Shown: in pieces, positions 1 through 6,303 of the stretch
How positions within the stretch are numbered: position 1 is the stretch's first letter
Layout: each line of letters starts with the position of its first letter
DNA from: Acidimicrobiales bacterium
GTDB lineage: Bacteria; Actinomycetota; Acidimicrobiia; Acidimicrobiales; JANYDT01
Assembly: GCA_025358985.1 (NCBI GenBank)
Contig: JANYHQ010000210.1
Location: 1-7,268 of the forward strand
DNA length: 7,268 nt
Direction of reading: 5' to 3'
The notes under the pieces: generated by a model
Database searches by the model: none
Told to the model about the DNA's origin: nothing
The model's input: the letters and a program-made list of their open reading frames with translations, nothing else
Position numbers and translations under genes: made by a program

Positions 1-353
1 CACACTGATGGGGTGGTGAGACGTAGGAGGCGGGCCCGTACCCACGAACCATTGGATCGACCGGCCCCATGATGGGAGTCCAGCGACGCAGCGTTGGAGT
101 ACCCCCCGATGCAGAAGAACAGCGGCATCACCTGGAACACCCAAGTGAGGATGTGCAGGCTGGGCATCTTATTCAGGGCATTTCCGCCGGTGACGGACCC
201 GTTGGTGATGCGTACGTCAGCGGCCAACCAATGACCGAGGGCCACGGCGCACATGGCGGCTGCTCGGTAGGCATCAATAGCTCGGTTGCGGGTAGTGGGG
301 GTGGCCGATACGTCGACTGCTGGACGAGTGGCGGCGGTGGTGAGGGAGGCCAT
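1..353 (-). CDS. Acyltransferase-3 (OafA-like) family membrane protein, N-terminal part
   Basis: The frame has no stop from the ATG at 353-351 to the left edge, giving 117 codons of a longer protein. After a Thr/Ala-rich N-terminus of about 21 residues comes RNRAIDAYRAAAMCAVALGHW (residues 22-42; last residue W), matching the start of acyltransferase-3 proteins: an Arg/Asp-rich edge, then a first membrane helix carrying the conserved His, here H41. A second hydrophobic segment, residues 67-86, contains FQVMPLFFCIGGYSN, also typical of the family. A basic cytoplasmic-type stretch WVRARLLRL follows. Family members are multi-span membrane enzymes that move acyl groups onto sugars or lipids; the substrate cannot be told here. 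The gene lies 80 bases downstream of the corrected LanC-like stop on the same strand and may be cotranscribed. The ribosome-binding site is weak (AGGG about 7 bases upstream). An in-frame GTG lies 24 bases upstream, so the start is uncertain. Confidence 0.75.
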   Translation of the reverse strand, partial: MASLTTAATRPAVDVSATPTTRNRAIDAYRAAAMCAVALGHWLAADVRITNGSVTGGNALNKMPSLHILTWVFQVMPLFFCIGGYSNAASLDSHHGAGRSNGSWVRARLLRLTTPSV

Positions 354-433
354 CCCTCGACCCTGACGACTCAGCACGGGGATGCCGATCCAGTGAGTCC
401 CCCATTGCGGGTTGGGGGTGCCCCAGGGAACAG

Positions 434-1758
434 CTACAGCCGCTCGTCAGGAAACCAGATCCTGGGGTTGGCACCCTCGGCGGCTGATGATGTTGCCAGT
501 GAACGAGGAAGCTACCGATGCCAGCGGCAACCTGCATGTAGCCAGTTTGGGCTTGAGTGAACGTGGGGCGGGTTCGATGCTCGGCCTGCATCCACCAACG
601 CCCAGCGTCCCCAATGGATGATTGGTTGGCCACCACGTCGGCACAGGCAGTGGCCAGATCGAGATAGCCGTTGTCACCGGTGGCCTGCCACATAGCTAGG
701 GCACTGTCGCCCAGACCCGCGTCACCACAGCATTGACTGTGGTTGTTCCACCACCCCGCAGACCGGTTGGCCGGTGCCCCGATGGCCTTCATGCCGTCAA
801 GTAGTATGCGCGCTGACTTCATCCAGCGCTCATCACCCGTCAGGCGACCCAGGGTGGCCAGTAGCCGCCACGTACCAGCCGGCCCATGACATTCCCCGAG
901 GTAGAAGATGGGTGGCTGCTGCTCTTCGGTATGACATACCAATGCCGCCTCTTCACCCACCGGATGCGAACGGCTCATCACGTAACGGGCGGCCGAGATG
1001 GCAGCATTGAGATGGCGCTGATCCCCGGTGGTCTCGAACAGTTGGGCAAATAAATAGCCCACCCCGGCACCACCATGGGCAAAGTTGGGAGCGGTGAACG
1101 CAAACGGCATGTCCGCCATCAATCCCCATCGAGTGCCGTCGGGGGTGTGTTCAGCCACCTCCAGCAACCGGTCTCCCACAGAGACGGCCCACTCCAGACC
1201 GCGAGGGTGCAGTTCACTGCGATGGGCTTGCAATAACATCAAGGCAGCACCGGCTGCGCCTACCGACAAGTCGTAGATCTCACGGTCGCCCGTTTTGCCG
1301 GTGATCTCGGAGGAGGGCATGGGCTCCACCCATGCCATGCCCGCACCGATGTGTTGGGACTGAGCCACCAGTCGATCCAAACAGTCAACGGCCACGGTGC
1401 GGAACTCCTCGTTACCGGTGGCCTCCGCCAGTGCGTCCATGGCAAATGCGTATCCCGGCCATCCGGTGGCAAAGGCCACCGACGCCCATGTCTTGGCCCG
1501 CAGACGAGCGGCCAACGTCCGCCCGGCGTCTTCAGCGCGTTGTCGATAAGAGTCGTCGCCCGTGGCTTGGGCCAGCTCCAGTAGAAACACGATGATGCCG
1601 GCCGAGCCGTTGTAGAGCGATGTCTCGCTGCGAGCCTCGGGGTCGCTGGTCTGGCGCCACGAGACACCGGCATCAGCATCAGCGCTGCCTTCTACGCGCA
1701 ACGAGTTGATGAACGCCTCGGTCTCGACGGCCATGGCAAGTGCGACGTTGGCATCCAT
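434..1758 (-). CDS. LanC-like protein (lanthionine synthetase C family), frameshifted near its C-terminus
   Basis: LanC-fold proteins are alpha/alpha toroids, classically zinc enzymes that add Cys thiols to dehydrated Ser/Thr in lanthipeptides. Seven GxxG-type repeats are visible: GSAG 51-54, GWPG 99-102, GAAG 167-170, AHGGAG 227-232, CHGPAG 290-295, CCGDAG 343-348 and AAGIG 411-415. H228, C290 and C343/C344 fall where LanC has its active-site His and zinc ligands; the usual final Cys-His pair is Cys-Cys here. The ATG at 1758 is supported by the typical N-terminal SLYNGSAG block at residue 47 and an AGGTG ribosome-binding site. The uninterrupted frame runs on to 274, but beyond R428 it is low-complexity and unlike the family. 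Adding one base beside CCC at 474-476 gives the ending GANPRIWFPDERL and a stop at 434-436, a family-like C-terminus and 441 residues. No precursor peptide or dehydratase is nearby, so the substrate is unknown and a lanthipeptide role is unproven. Confidence 0.85.
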
Positions 1759-1767
1759 GGTGGCACC

Positions 1768-1795
1768 TGGGCGGCGCCCATCAGTGCGCCGCCCA
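1768..1795 (-). promoter_or_regulatory. GC-rich stem-loop between the acyl-CoA dehydrogenase and LanC-like genes
   Basis: A perfect 10-base-pair inverted repeat (TGGGCGGCGC and GCGCCGCCCA) encloses an 8-base loop at 1778-1785. It fills much of the 58-base gap between the dehydrogenase stop and the LanC-like ATG. The last base of its downstream arm is the first base of the AGGTG ribosome-binding site. No T-tract follows, so a classical intrinsic terminator is less likely than partial termination, mRNA processing or translational control of the LanC-like gene. The structure is directly visible; the role is inferred. Confidence 0.5.
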
Positions 1796-1816
1796 AGCAG
1801 CGCCCTGGCGCAATGG

Positions 1817-3451
1817 TTACTTGGCGCCGGCCTGTTCGATCAGGCGTCGCGCAATGACCTTCATACACAGCGTTTCATCCGCTCCTTCGAAGATGCTCAG
1901 TACGCGTGCATCTACGAAATAGCGGCTCACCGGGAACTCCTCGGCGTATCCCATGCCACCGTGGATCTGCATGGCCTCGCGGGTGACCCACTCGGCGGCG
2001 CGGCACACATAGGCCTTGATCATTGACGCTTCAAGCGCTCCCTCGCCCTTGCCCATCAGGGCGGCTACGGCATAGGAGAATTGACGACTGGCTTGGATGA
2101 TGACGGCCATGCGCGCCAGTTTCACCTTGGTCAACTGATAGTCGCCCACTGAACGACCGAATACGGTGCGATTGTCGGCATAGGACTGGGCTGCCTCGTA
2201 CGCCGCCTGCATAAGACCCACAGCCCGGGCTGCGGTTTGCAGTCGACCGTTCTCAAAACCTTCCATCTGATAGTAGAAACCGCGGCCCTTACCCGCTTCT
2301 TCGCCAATGAGATTGGCGGCCGGCACCAGCCAGTTGTCAAAGGCAATTTCGTATGAGTGCATACCACGATAGCCAAGCGTGTCGATAGGGCGTCCCTCCA
2401 TCTTGCCGCCGTCGGGTTGGGTGAACTCGAAGCCGTGCCCGTCGGCCACCGGCTTGGGCACGATGAACAACGACAATCCACGATGCGTTTTGGAGCGGTC
2501 CGGATCCGTACGGGCCAACAACAGCAGCACCTTGGCCCGAGCACCGAATGTGCACCACGTTTTGACGCCGGTGATGGCGTAATTCTGGCCGTCGGCGGTG
2601 GGTGTGGCGGTGACTTTGAGCCCGGCCACGTCACTGCCGTAGTCGGGCTCCGTGACGGCCACTGCGGCCATCACCTCGGCGGTGGCGACCTTGGGCAACC
2701 ATTCGCGCTTCTGCGCTTCCGTGCCACCCTTGACCAACGCTCGGGTGAGAATTTCAGGACGAGTGATGAGCGAGCCGCCTATACCCAGCGAACCCCGCGA
2801 CAACTCTTCGGTGGCCACCACCATGCCGATGTATTCGCCTTCGCCACCAGTGGCATAGCCGCCGTACTCCTCCGGCACCGACAATCCGAAGCCGCCCATT
2901 TCAGCCAGCCCACTGATGATCTCTTCGGGCACATCGGCGTTCTGGCGATGAACATGCTCGGCCCGCTGGCGCACTTCCTGCTCGGCAAAGCGACGGAACG
3001 TGTCTTGCACCATCTCGAAGTCCGGATCCAAATGCTTGGGGCCACCATTGGCCTTGGCCACGTCGTCGCAGAGTGCAGCCATGCTGGCGGCGGAGCGAAA
3101 CTGACGTACGAATCCCATCACTGAATCCAAAGCGCCGGGCGCCACCCCCCACTCGTCCTCGCGTGAGAGGTGTCGAGTGACCACATCAAAGGCGGCATCG
3201 GCCACAAACGCGCACGACAGCCGACCCTCCAACTCACCCTTGTTCCCGTAGTCGAGTACCGCCCGCGCATTCTCCACCGCCGATGCGGCATGGGCCAGGT
3301 CGTAGGCCACCTGTTGGTTGGCGTCCACGATGGCATCGGCGCGCAGGCCCGCTGCGGTTCCAGTGGTGGCGAGGTGGCGGACAGCGTTGTCCACTACGGT
3401 CTTGCACGCCCCTACAACGGTTGCGGCGGCGGTGAGATCAGGGGCTGACAT
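1817..3451 (-). CDS. mcd: Acyl-CoA dehydrogenase family protein, probable (2S)-methylsuccinyl-CoA dehydrogenase
   Basis: This intact 544-residue flavoprotein is about 150 residues longer than ordinary acyl-CoA dehydrogenases because of an N-terminal extension (residues 1-140). Methylsuccinyl-CoA dehydrogenase of the ethylmalonyl-CoA pathway, which oxidises (2S)-methylsuccinyl-CoA to mesaconyl-CoA, has the same layout. Family motifs follow in order: substrate/FAD loop AVTEPDYGSD (265-274), LGYRGM near 359-364, FENGRLQTAARAVG near 399-412, the FAD-contact segment RTVFGRS with a downstream Q near 428-440, QIHGGMGY (495-502) and IFEGADE, where E522 is the expected catalytic base. The block from LGYRGM to AARAVG is what most suggests Mcd. 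The ATG at 3451 is preferred; a GTG at 3499 would add 16 residues of unconvincing sequence. No strong ribosome-binding site precedes either. No other ethylmalonyl-CoA pathway gene is in the window, so a generic acyl-CoA dehydrogenase remains possible. The family call is near certain; the specific substrate is moderate. Confidence 0.9.
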   Translation of the reverse strand: MSAPDLTAAATVVGACKTVVDNAVRHLATTGTAAGLRADAIVDANQQVAYDLAHAASAVENARAVLDYGNKGELEGRLSCAFVADAAFDVVTRHLSREDEWGVAPGALDSVMGFVRQFRSAASMAALCDDVAKANGGPKHLDPDFEMVQDTFRRFAEQEVRQRAEHVHRQNADVPEEIISGLAEMGGFGLSVPEEYGGYATGGEGEYIGMVVATEELSRGSLGIGGSLITRPEILTRALVKGGTEAQKREWLPKVATAEVMAAVAVTEPDYGSDVAGLKVTATPTADGQNYAITGVKTWCTFGARAKVLLLLARTDPDRSKTHRGLSLFIVPKPVADGHGFEFTQPDGGKMEGRPIDTLGYRGMHSYEIAFDNWLVPAANLIGEEAGKGRGFYYQMEGFENGRLQTAARAVGLMQAAYEAAQSYADNRTVFGRSVGDYQLTKVKLARMAVIIQASRQFSYAVAALMGKGEGALEASMIKAYVCRAAEWVTREAMQIHGGMGYAEEFPVSRYFVDARVLSIFEGADETLCMKVIARRLIEQAGAK

Positions 3452-3621
3452 GGCGGCAAAGATAGTCCTGGCCCACCCGCAGTCCCAAGTGGAGCCCACT
3501 CAAGGTGACCCGCTGAGGTGACCGGGCCAAACTGCCACTCACCCGCCCTCAGGCAGTCCGTTTCTCGAGGTGGCGAGTTCCTCAGGATGCGAGTGAGGCA
3601 TGAAGTGACACAATTGATGTC
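3452..3621. promoter_or_regulatory. Divergent intergenic region with a GGTGACC repeat pair
   Basis: This 170-base gap separates the minus-strand dehydrogenase start from the plus-strand P-loop gene, so it should carry promoters for both. The 7-mer GGTGACC occurs at 3504-3510 and 3517-3523, a 13-base spacing. Its GGTnACC core is itself palindromic, so the pair could be a small operator, though this is speculative. A CACAAT hexamer at 3609-3614 lies 7 bases before the GTG at 3622, which also lacks a ribosome-binding site, so that gene might be transcribed leaderless. No convincing -35 boxes were found. Confidence 0.25.
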
Positions 3622-4176
3622 GTGATCGTCGTAGTGGAAGGGCCGAGCGCGGCCGGGAAAACAGCATGGTCGACGGATCACGGCGCAGGGAACGTGGTGG
3701 CGGAAACCGGCGGCGTTGACCTCCCTGTCGACTTGTCAGACGAGGCGCTCGGCGAGTTCTGGACGGAGATGAACTGCCACCGATGGGCAATGGCCGTTAC
3801 GGCCGAGGCGGAACGCGGGGTGGCCATTTGTGACACCGACCCGCTCAAGCTGCACGATGACTACTGCCTCGCAATGGTTGGGGCAGAGTCGTGGCGGCGA
3901 TTCGACGTTGACGTGAGCTTAACGATTCAAGCAATCAGCAGTTGTCGGTTGGGCATTGCCGACGTGCTTCTGGTGAGCATCCCAAGCGATGAAGTGCTCG
4001 ATCGTCAGCGCGCTTCCGACGCACTGGACGCTGGGGATGCATCGCAAAAACCTCGCTCTGAGATCTGCCGGAACAGCGGATCCGTGATCGAAGCATGGTG
4101 TTCGGCAGTGCCTGCGAGGGCAATCGGATCGGGCCGATATGTGCTCGTTCGACGATCGGCGAGCGTGCGATGCTGA
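3622..4176 (+). CDS. Small P-loop NTPase / kinase-like protein
   Basis: The 184-residue protein starts at GTG 3622 with a beta strand (MIVVVE) running straight into a Walker A loop, GPSAAGKT at residues 7-14. That is the layout of small nucleotide or metabolite kinases and related P-loop NTPases. A second acidic motif, CDTDPLKLH (70-78), fits the Walker-B/DxD position, and the hydrophobic strand LGIADVLLVSIPS (110-122) followed by LDRQRASD (126-133) resembles the late beta strand and Arg-containing lid of such kinases. I know of no specific substrate. The last 45 residues are less regular, and the C-terminal RRSASVRC is not recognisably family-like, but no frame break was evident. It ends 4 bases before the ATG of the nucleotidyltransferase, so the two are very probably cotranscribed. 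No ribosome-binding site is visible; leaderless translation is possible. Confidence 0.75.
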   Translation: MIVVVEGPSAAGKTAWSTDHGAGNVVAETGGVDLPVDLSDEALGEFWTEMNCHRWAMAVTAEAERGVAICDTDPLKLHDDYCLAMVGAESWRRFDVDVSLTIQAISSCRLGIADVLLVSIPSDEVLDRQRASDALDAGDASQKPRSEICRNSGSVIEAWCSAVPARAIGSGRYVLVRRSASVRC

Positions 4177-4180
4177 CTCG

Positions 4181-4669
4181 ATGGACGATGCCAGCTTCGC
4201 GGCGGAATTCGCCGAGCAACTTGCGGACTTGCCATCGGTCGAAGCGGTGATGCTGGGTGGCTCGCGTGCGACGGGCCGCCACACTCCGGACAGTGATTGG
4301 GATTTTGCGATCTACTACCGAAGCGGGTTTCAGCCAGAAAATCTGCGCAGTCGAGGCTGGGATGGTGTCGTGTCGGAGATTGGTGGGTGGGGAGGTGGCG
4401 TGATGAACGGGGGTGCGTGGCTGAACGTTGATGGACGCCGAGTTGACATCCATTATCGAGATCTCAACGACGTCGAGTACTGGTGTAGCGAGGCGACGGT
4501 AGGACGGTTCAAAAAGGAGTTGCTGCTCTTCTACGTGGCTGGAATTCCTACCTACGTGTTGATGGGGGAACTTGCGACGGCGACCTCCGATGCTGGAGGT
4601 TGCCACCCCGAAAGTCGCCAACGAAAGTGTCTGAACGTCCGCTCCCAACCGGCGCAATGCATGCGCTGA
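4181..4669 (+). CDS. Nucleotidyltransferase-domain protein, C-terminus probably truncated
   Basis: From the ATG at 4181 the frame gives 162 residues. The start of the domain has the pol-beta-type nucleotidyltransferase signature: GGSRATG (26-32) followed by DSDWDFAIYY (37-46), with D39 and D41 as metal-binding acids, and a third candidate acid at D89 in RVDIHY. These enzymes transfer NMP groups to small molecules, RNA or protein; the acceptor cannot be told here. The segment ELLLFYVAGIPTYVLMGELA (113-132) looks normal, but after it the sequence becomes Cys/Arg/Gln-rich, crosses a strong hairpin at 4579-4604 and stops at 4667-4669. Relatives I recall run well beyond this point, usually past 200 residues, so the C-terminal part is probably lost or scrambled. 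An in-frame ATG at 4139 would overlap the upstream gene by 38 bases; 4181 is preferred because it starts 4 bases after that gene's stop and loses no motif. Confidence 0.8.
   Translation: MDDASFAAEFAEQLADLPSVEAVMLGGSRATGRHTPDSDWDFAIYYRSGFQPENLRSRGWDGVVSEIGGWGGGVMNGGAWLNVDGRRVDIHYRDLNDVEYWCSEATVGRFKKELLLFYVAGIPTYVLMGELATATSDAGGCHPESRQRKCLNVRSQPAQCMR
4579..4604. terminator. Strong hairpin at the 3' boundary of two convergent genes
   Basis: GGCGACCTCC (4579-4588) pairs with GGAGGTTGCC (4595-4604) as a 10-pair stem with one G-U wobble and a 6-base loop. It lies just where the nucleotidyltransferase reading frame stops looking like its family and about 70 bases past the stop of the convergent minus-strand gene. 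It could terminate both transcripts. Neither side has a T-tract, so the function is inferred from position and stem strength. Confidence 0.4.
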
Positions 4670-4674
4670 GGTCG

Positions 4675-5173
4675 TCACCATCTGGCGGCGGCGAACCGGG
4701 CGATAATGACGTCGCCGGTGCGAGCGGCACCCTCACGCTTCTCCACGCCGCCAGGTTCGGATGCTCGTAGTGCAGCGACGCCTCGGCCGGGGTGAGCAGA
4801 TCGATTGCTGTGTCGTGATCGGTCGCTGACAGTTGAAAGGTGGCGTCGCCGGTCCGGTAACAAGCGAAAGCGACACCATCGCACCATCAATCGTTCGACG
4901 TGCACAGAACGTGGCCGACGGAATTGGCGGACCCCACTCTCCTGACCAGAACAGCGCCATTTCGTTGAGCTCTGCGGGTTCCGGATCGTCGGACTCGGCG
5001 TAGGCGGCAACAAGGAGCGCAGCGGCTTCCTCGTCGAAGGCCGGAGGCCCGCTGCATCGACAAGAGTTGCCGATACCGTCGGGCGCCTGCGACCGGGCAT
5101 CACGGGCGAGGAGCGTTGCGCAGCCGCTACCTTTGCTGAGCAATGAGCAATGCCTCGCACACGTCGACTCCAT
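4675..5173 (-). pseudogene. Unrecognised 166-residue protein split by two frame breaks
   Basis: No single frame explains this stretch, but three frames in succession read as ordinary protein. The first runs from the ATG at 5173 to about 4874 (residues 1-100; it contains FDEEAAALLVAAYAESDD and ALFWSGEWGPPIPSATF). The second runs to about 4743 (residues 101-144; VAFACYRTGDATFQLSATDH then LLTPAEASLHYEHPNLAAW). The third runs to a TGA at 4677-4675 (GDVIIARFAAARW). Adding one G at each junction, next to an existing G, joins them into exactly 166 residues plus stop. I do not recognise the family; no catalytic motif, signal peptide or membrane segment is evident, and it looks like a soluble alpha/beta protein. 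Its first 31 bases overlap the histidine phosphatase start, so one of the two starts is wrong; residues 1-22 here look least convincing. It may be a real gene with sequence errors or a young pseudogene. Confidence 0.55.
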
Positions 5174-5910
5174 CTGGTTTCCCGGCCGTGATCTACATCA
5201 TCCGTCACGGCGAGAAACCTTCCATGATCGACTCGCGCGCCCGGCCGCTCCTGCCCGAACTCGTCGCCCCAACGGTCGGAACCGACAGTCAAGGCAACCC
5301 GAACGAGCACTCCCTCACACCACGCGGTTGGCAGCGAGCCGGAGCCCTCGCCCTCCGATTTGCGACCGCCCCCGTCCACAACCCCTCACGTTCCGGCCCG
5401 CACCGCGAAGATGCTTCGAACCGGACAGGCTGGTACCGACCTGAAGCGCTCTTTGCGTCGCGGTACACCGACAACGGCCTCGATACCTCAACCATGCACC
5501 GTGCCTATCTGACCCTGCAACCGCTTGCCGAACTTCTCGATGAGAACGGCCGAGCCGAAGGTGGCGATGGTTGCCAGATCAACGCATCGTTCGATGTGAA
5601 AGACACCAAAGCCGCCGTTGCCGCGATTCTTCGATCCGGACCGGGAACCGTCCTTGTGGCATGGGAGCACCACGCCATTTACGAACGGCAGCTGGGCGAC
5701 GGCGGCGAATCGTCAGGTCTCGCCGCGCATCTTCCGATCTCGAACTCGCAAGACCTCCCCGAGGCATGGCCCGACGATCGATTCGACCTGATCTGGTGCT
5801 TCTCTCGCGATCAGCCGTCCGTCACCGACCGATCCGATGCATCGCAGCAGTACACCTTCAGCCAACAACCTCAGTGCCTCCTCGCAGGCGACCTCCCGGA
5901 CCATGGCTGA
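5143..5910 (+). CDS. Histidine phosphatase superfamily (phosphoglycerate-mutase-like) protein
   Basis: The 255-residue soluble protein carries the RHG hallmark of the histidine phosphatase superfamily in YIIRHGEKP (18-26), where H22 is the expected phospho-accepting nucleophile and R21 binds phosphate. SLTPRGWQRAGALA (57-70) is the usual helix after motif 1. TSTMHRAYLTLQPLAELL (115-132) matches the S..RA..T..PLA block, with R120 as the second phosphate Arg. VLVAWEHHAIYERQL (170-184) supplies the second catalytic His, most likely H176 or H177. Residue 62 onward is spaced as in family members of this length. Specificity (sugar phosphate, nucleotide, or phosphoprotein) cannot be read from the sequence. 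The ATG at 5143 has no clear ribosome-binding site and overlaps the divergent minus-strand start by 31 bases; GTG at 5188, just before IYIIRHG, is an alternative. No terminator was seen after the stop. Confidence 0.85.
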   Translation: MSNASHTSTPSGFPAVIYIIRHGEKPSMIDSRARPLLPELVAPTVGTDSQGNPNEHSLTPRGWQRAGALALRFATAPVHNPSRSGPHREDASNRTGWYRPEALFASRYTDNGLDTSTMHRAYLTLQPLAELLDENGRAEGGDGCQINASFDVKDTKAAVAAILRSGPGTVLVAWEHHAIYERQLGDGGESSGLAAHLPISNSQDLPEAWPDDRFDLIWCFSRDQPSVTDRSDASQQYTFSQQPQCLLAGDLPDHG

Positions 5911-5956
5911 CCTTGCTCACTGTCCAACCGATCCTCACCCCACTTCAAGGAGCCCC

Positions 5957-6153
5957 ATGACCGTCGCGCACCAGGAGACGCTCGGCATGGGCATCTTACG
6001 GCGTTCTTCCTGACAGTGCTGGTGCTCGCTACCCGCTACCGGCGCCGGACCGGGCAGCGCCACCCGTGGTTCTTCCCCTCCCTGTTCGCGACCGCGGTCG
6101 GGCTCGCGCTGATGCTGGTCACCTGGAGCGGAACAGCCCTGGTCGGGTGGTGA
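5957..6153 (+). pseudogene. Small two-helix membrane protein with a single frame break
   Basis: An excellent ribosome-binding site, AAGGAG, ends 4 bases before the ATG at 5957, the best start signal in the window, yet that frame stops after 18 codons (MTVAHQETLGMGILRRSS). In the next frame, up to TGA 6151-6153, the sequence reads HLTAFFLTVLVLATRYRRR, then HPWFFPSLFATAVGLALMLV and a short tail ending in VGW. This is two hydrophobic helices joined by a basic loop. Adding one C beside the C in GGGCATC near 5992 fuses start and body into one protein of about 65 residues. I do not recognise the family. The strong start signal plus a clean membrane topology argue that this is a real small gene; the frame break may be a sequence error. 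Confidence 0.5.
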
Positions 6154-6198
6154 GCCAGCCGTTCGACGTTGCGACGGGGCCGAACTCGTGCGCAAAGC

Positions 6199-6303
6199 GT
6201 TGAGGACGTGGTCGACCTCGACTATGCAAGAACGGGTGATGCAGCGTTCGATCTTGCATTCCTCGCAGTCTCGTCCGTTGCGTATCCGGGCGATGAAGCG
6301 TGA
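6199..6303 (+). pseudogene. APH-kinase-like C-terminal remnant
   Basis: A short open stretch ending at TGA 6301-6303 reads VVDLDYARTGDAAFDLAFLA then VSSVAYPGDEA. The pattern (V/I)(V/I)D(W/L)(D/E)(Y/F)A..GD..(F/Y)DLA is the metal-binding DxD-like block near the end of aminoglycoside-phosphotransferase / APH-type kinases. The first D of VDLD would correspond to the metal-binding Asp. Everything upstream that such a kinase needs (nucleotide loop, HxDxxxxN catalytic loop) is absent, and the frame opens directly after the stop of the membrane-protein remnant at 6151. It has no plausible start or ribosome-binding site. I call it a remnant at low confidence because only about 30 residues support it. 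Confidence 0.35.

Noticed and set aside
354..433. RiPP precursor peptide near the LanC-like gene
   Set aside because: Neither this gap nor 1759-1816 holds a start plus a leader/core-like peptide rich in Ser, Thr and Cys.
69..560. Plus-strand open frame of 163 codons
   Set aside because: It is the complement of the acyltransferase start and the LanC-like 3' end; Gly/Ser/His-rich with no motif, while the minus strand shows clear families.
2357..3124. Plus-strand open frame of 255 codons
   Set aside because: It lies wholly antisense to the intact acyl-CoA dehydrogenase and has a His/Gly-rich composition typical of a high-GC shadow frame.
3935..4681. Minus-strand open frame of 248 codons
   Set aside because: It is antisense to the P-loop and nucleotidyltransferase genes, whose motifs are clear; its own translation is Arg/Ser/Thr-rich without motifs.
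4675..5379. Minus-strand open frame of 234 codons as one gene
   Set aside because: Only its last 22 residues look like real protein. The rest is Arg/Ser-rich and overlaps the phosphatase; other frames on the same strand read better.
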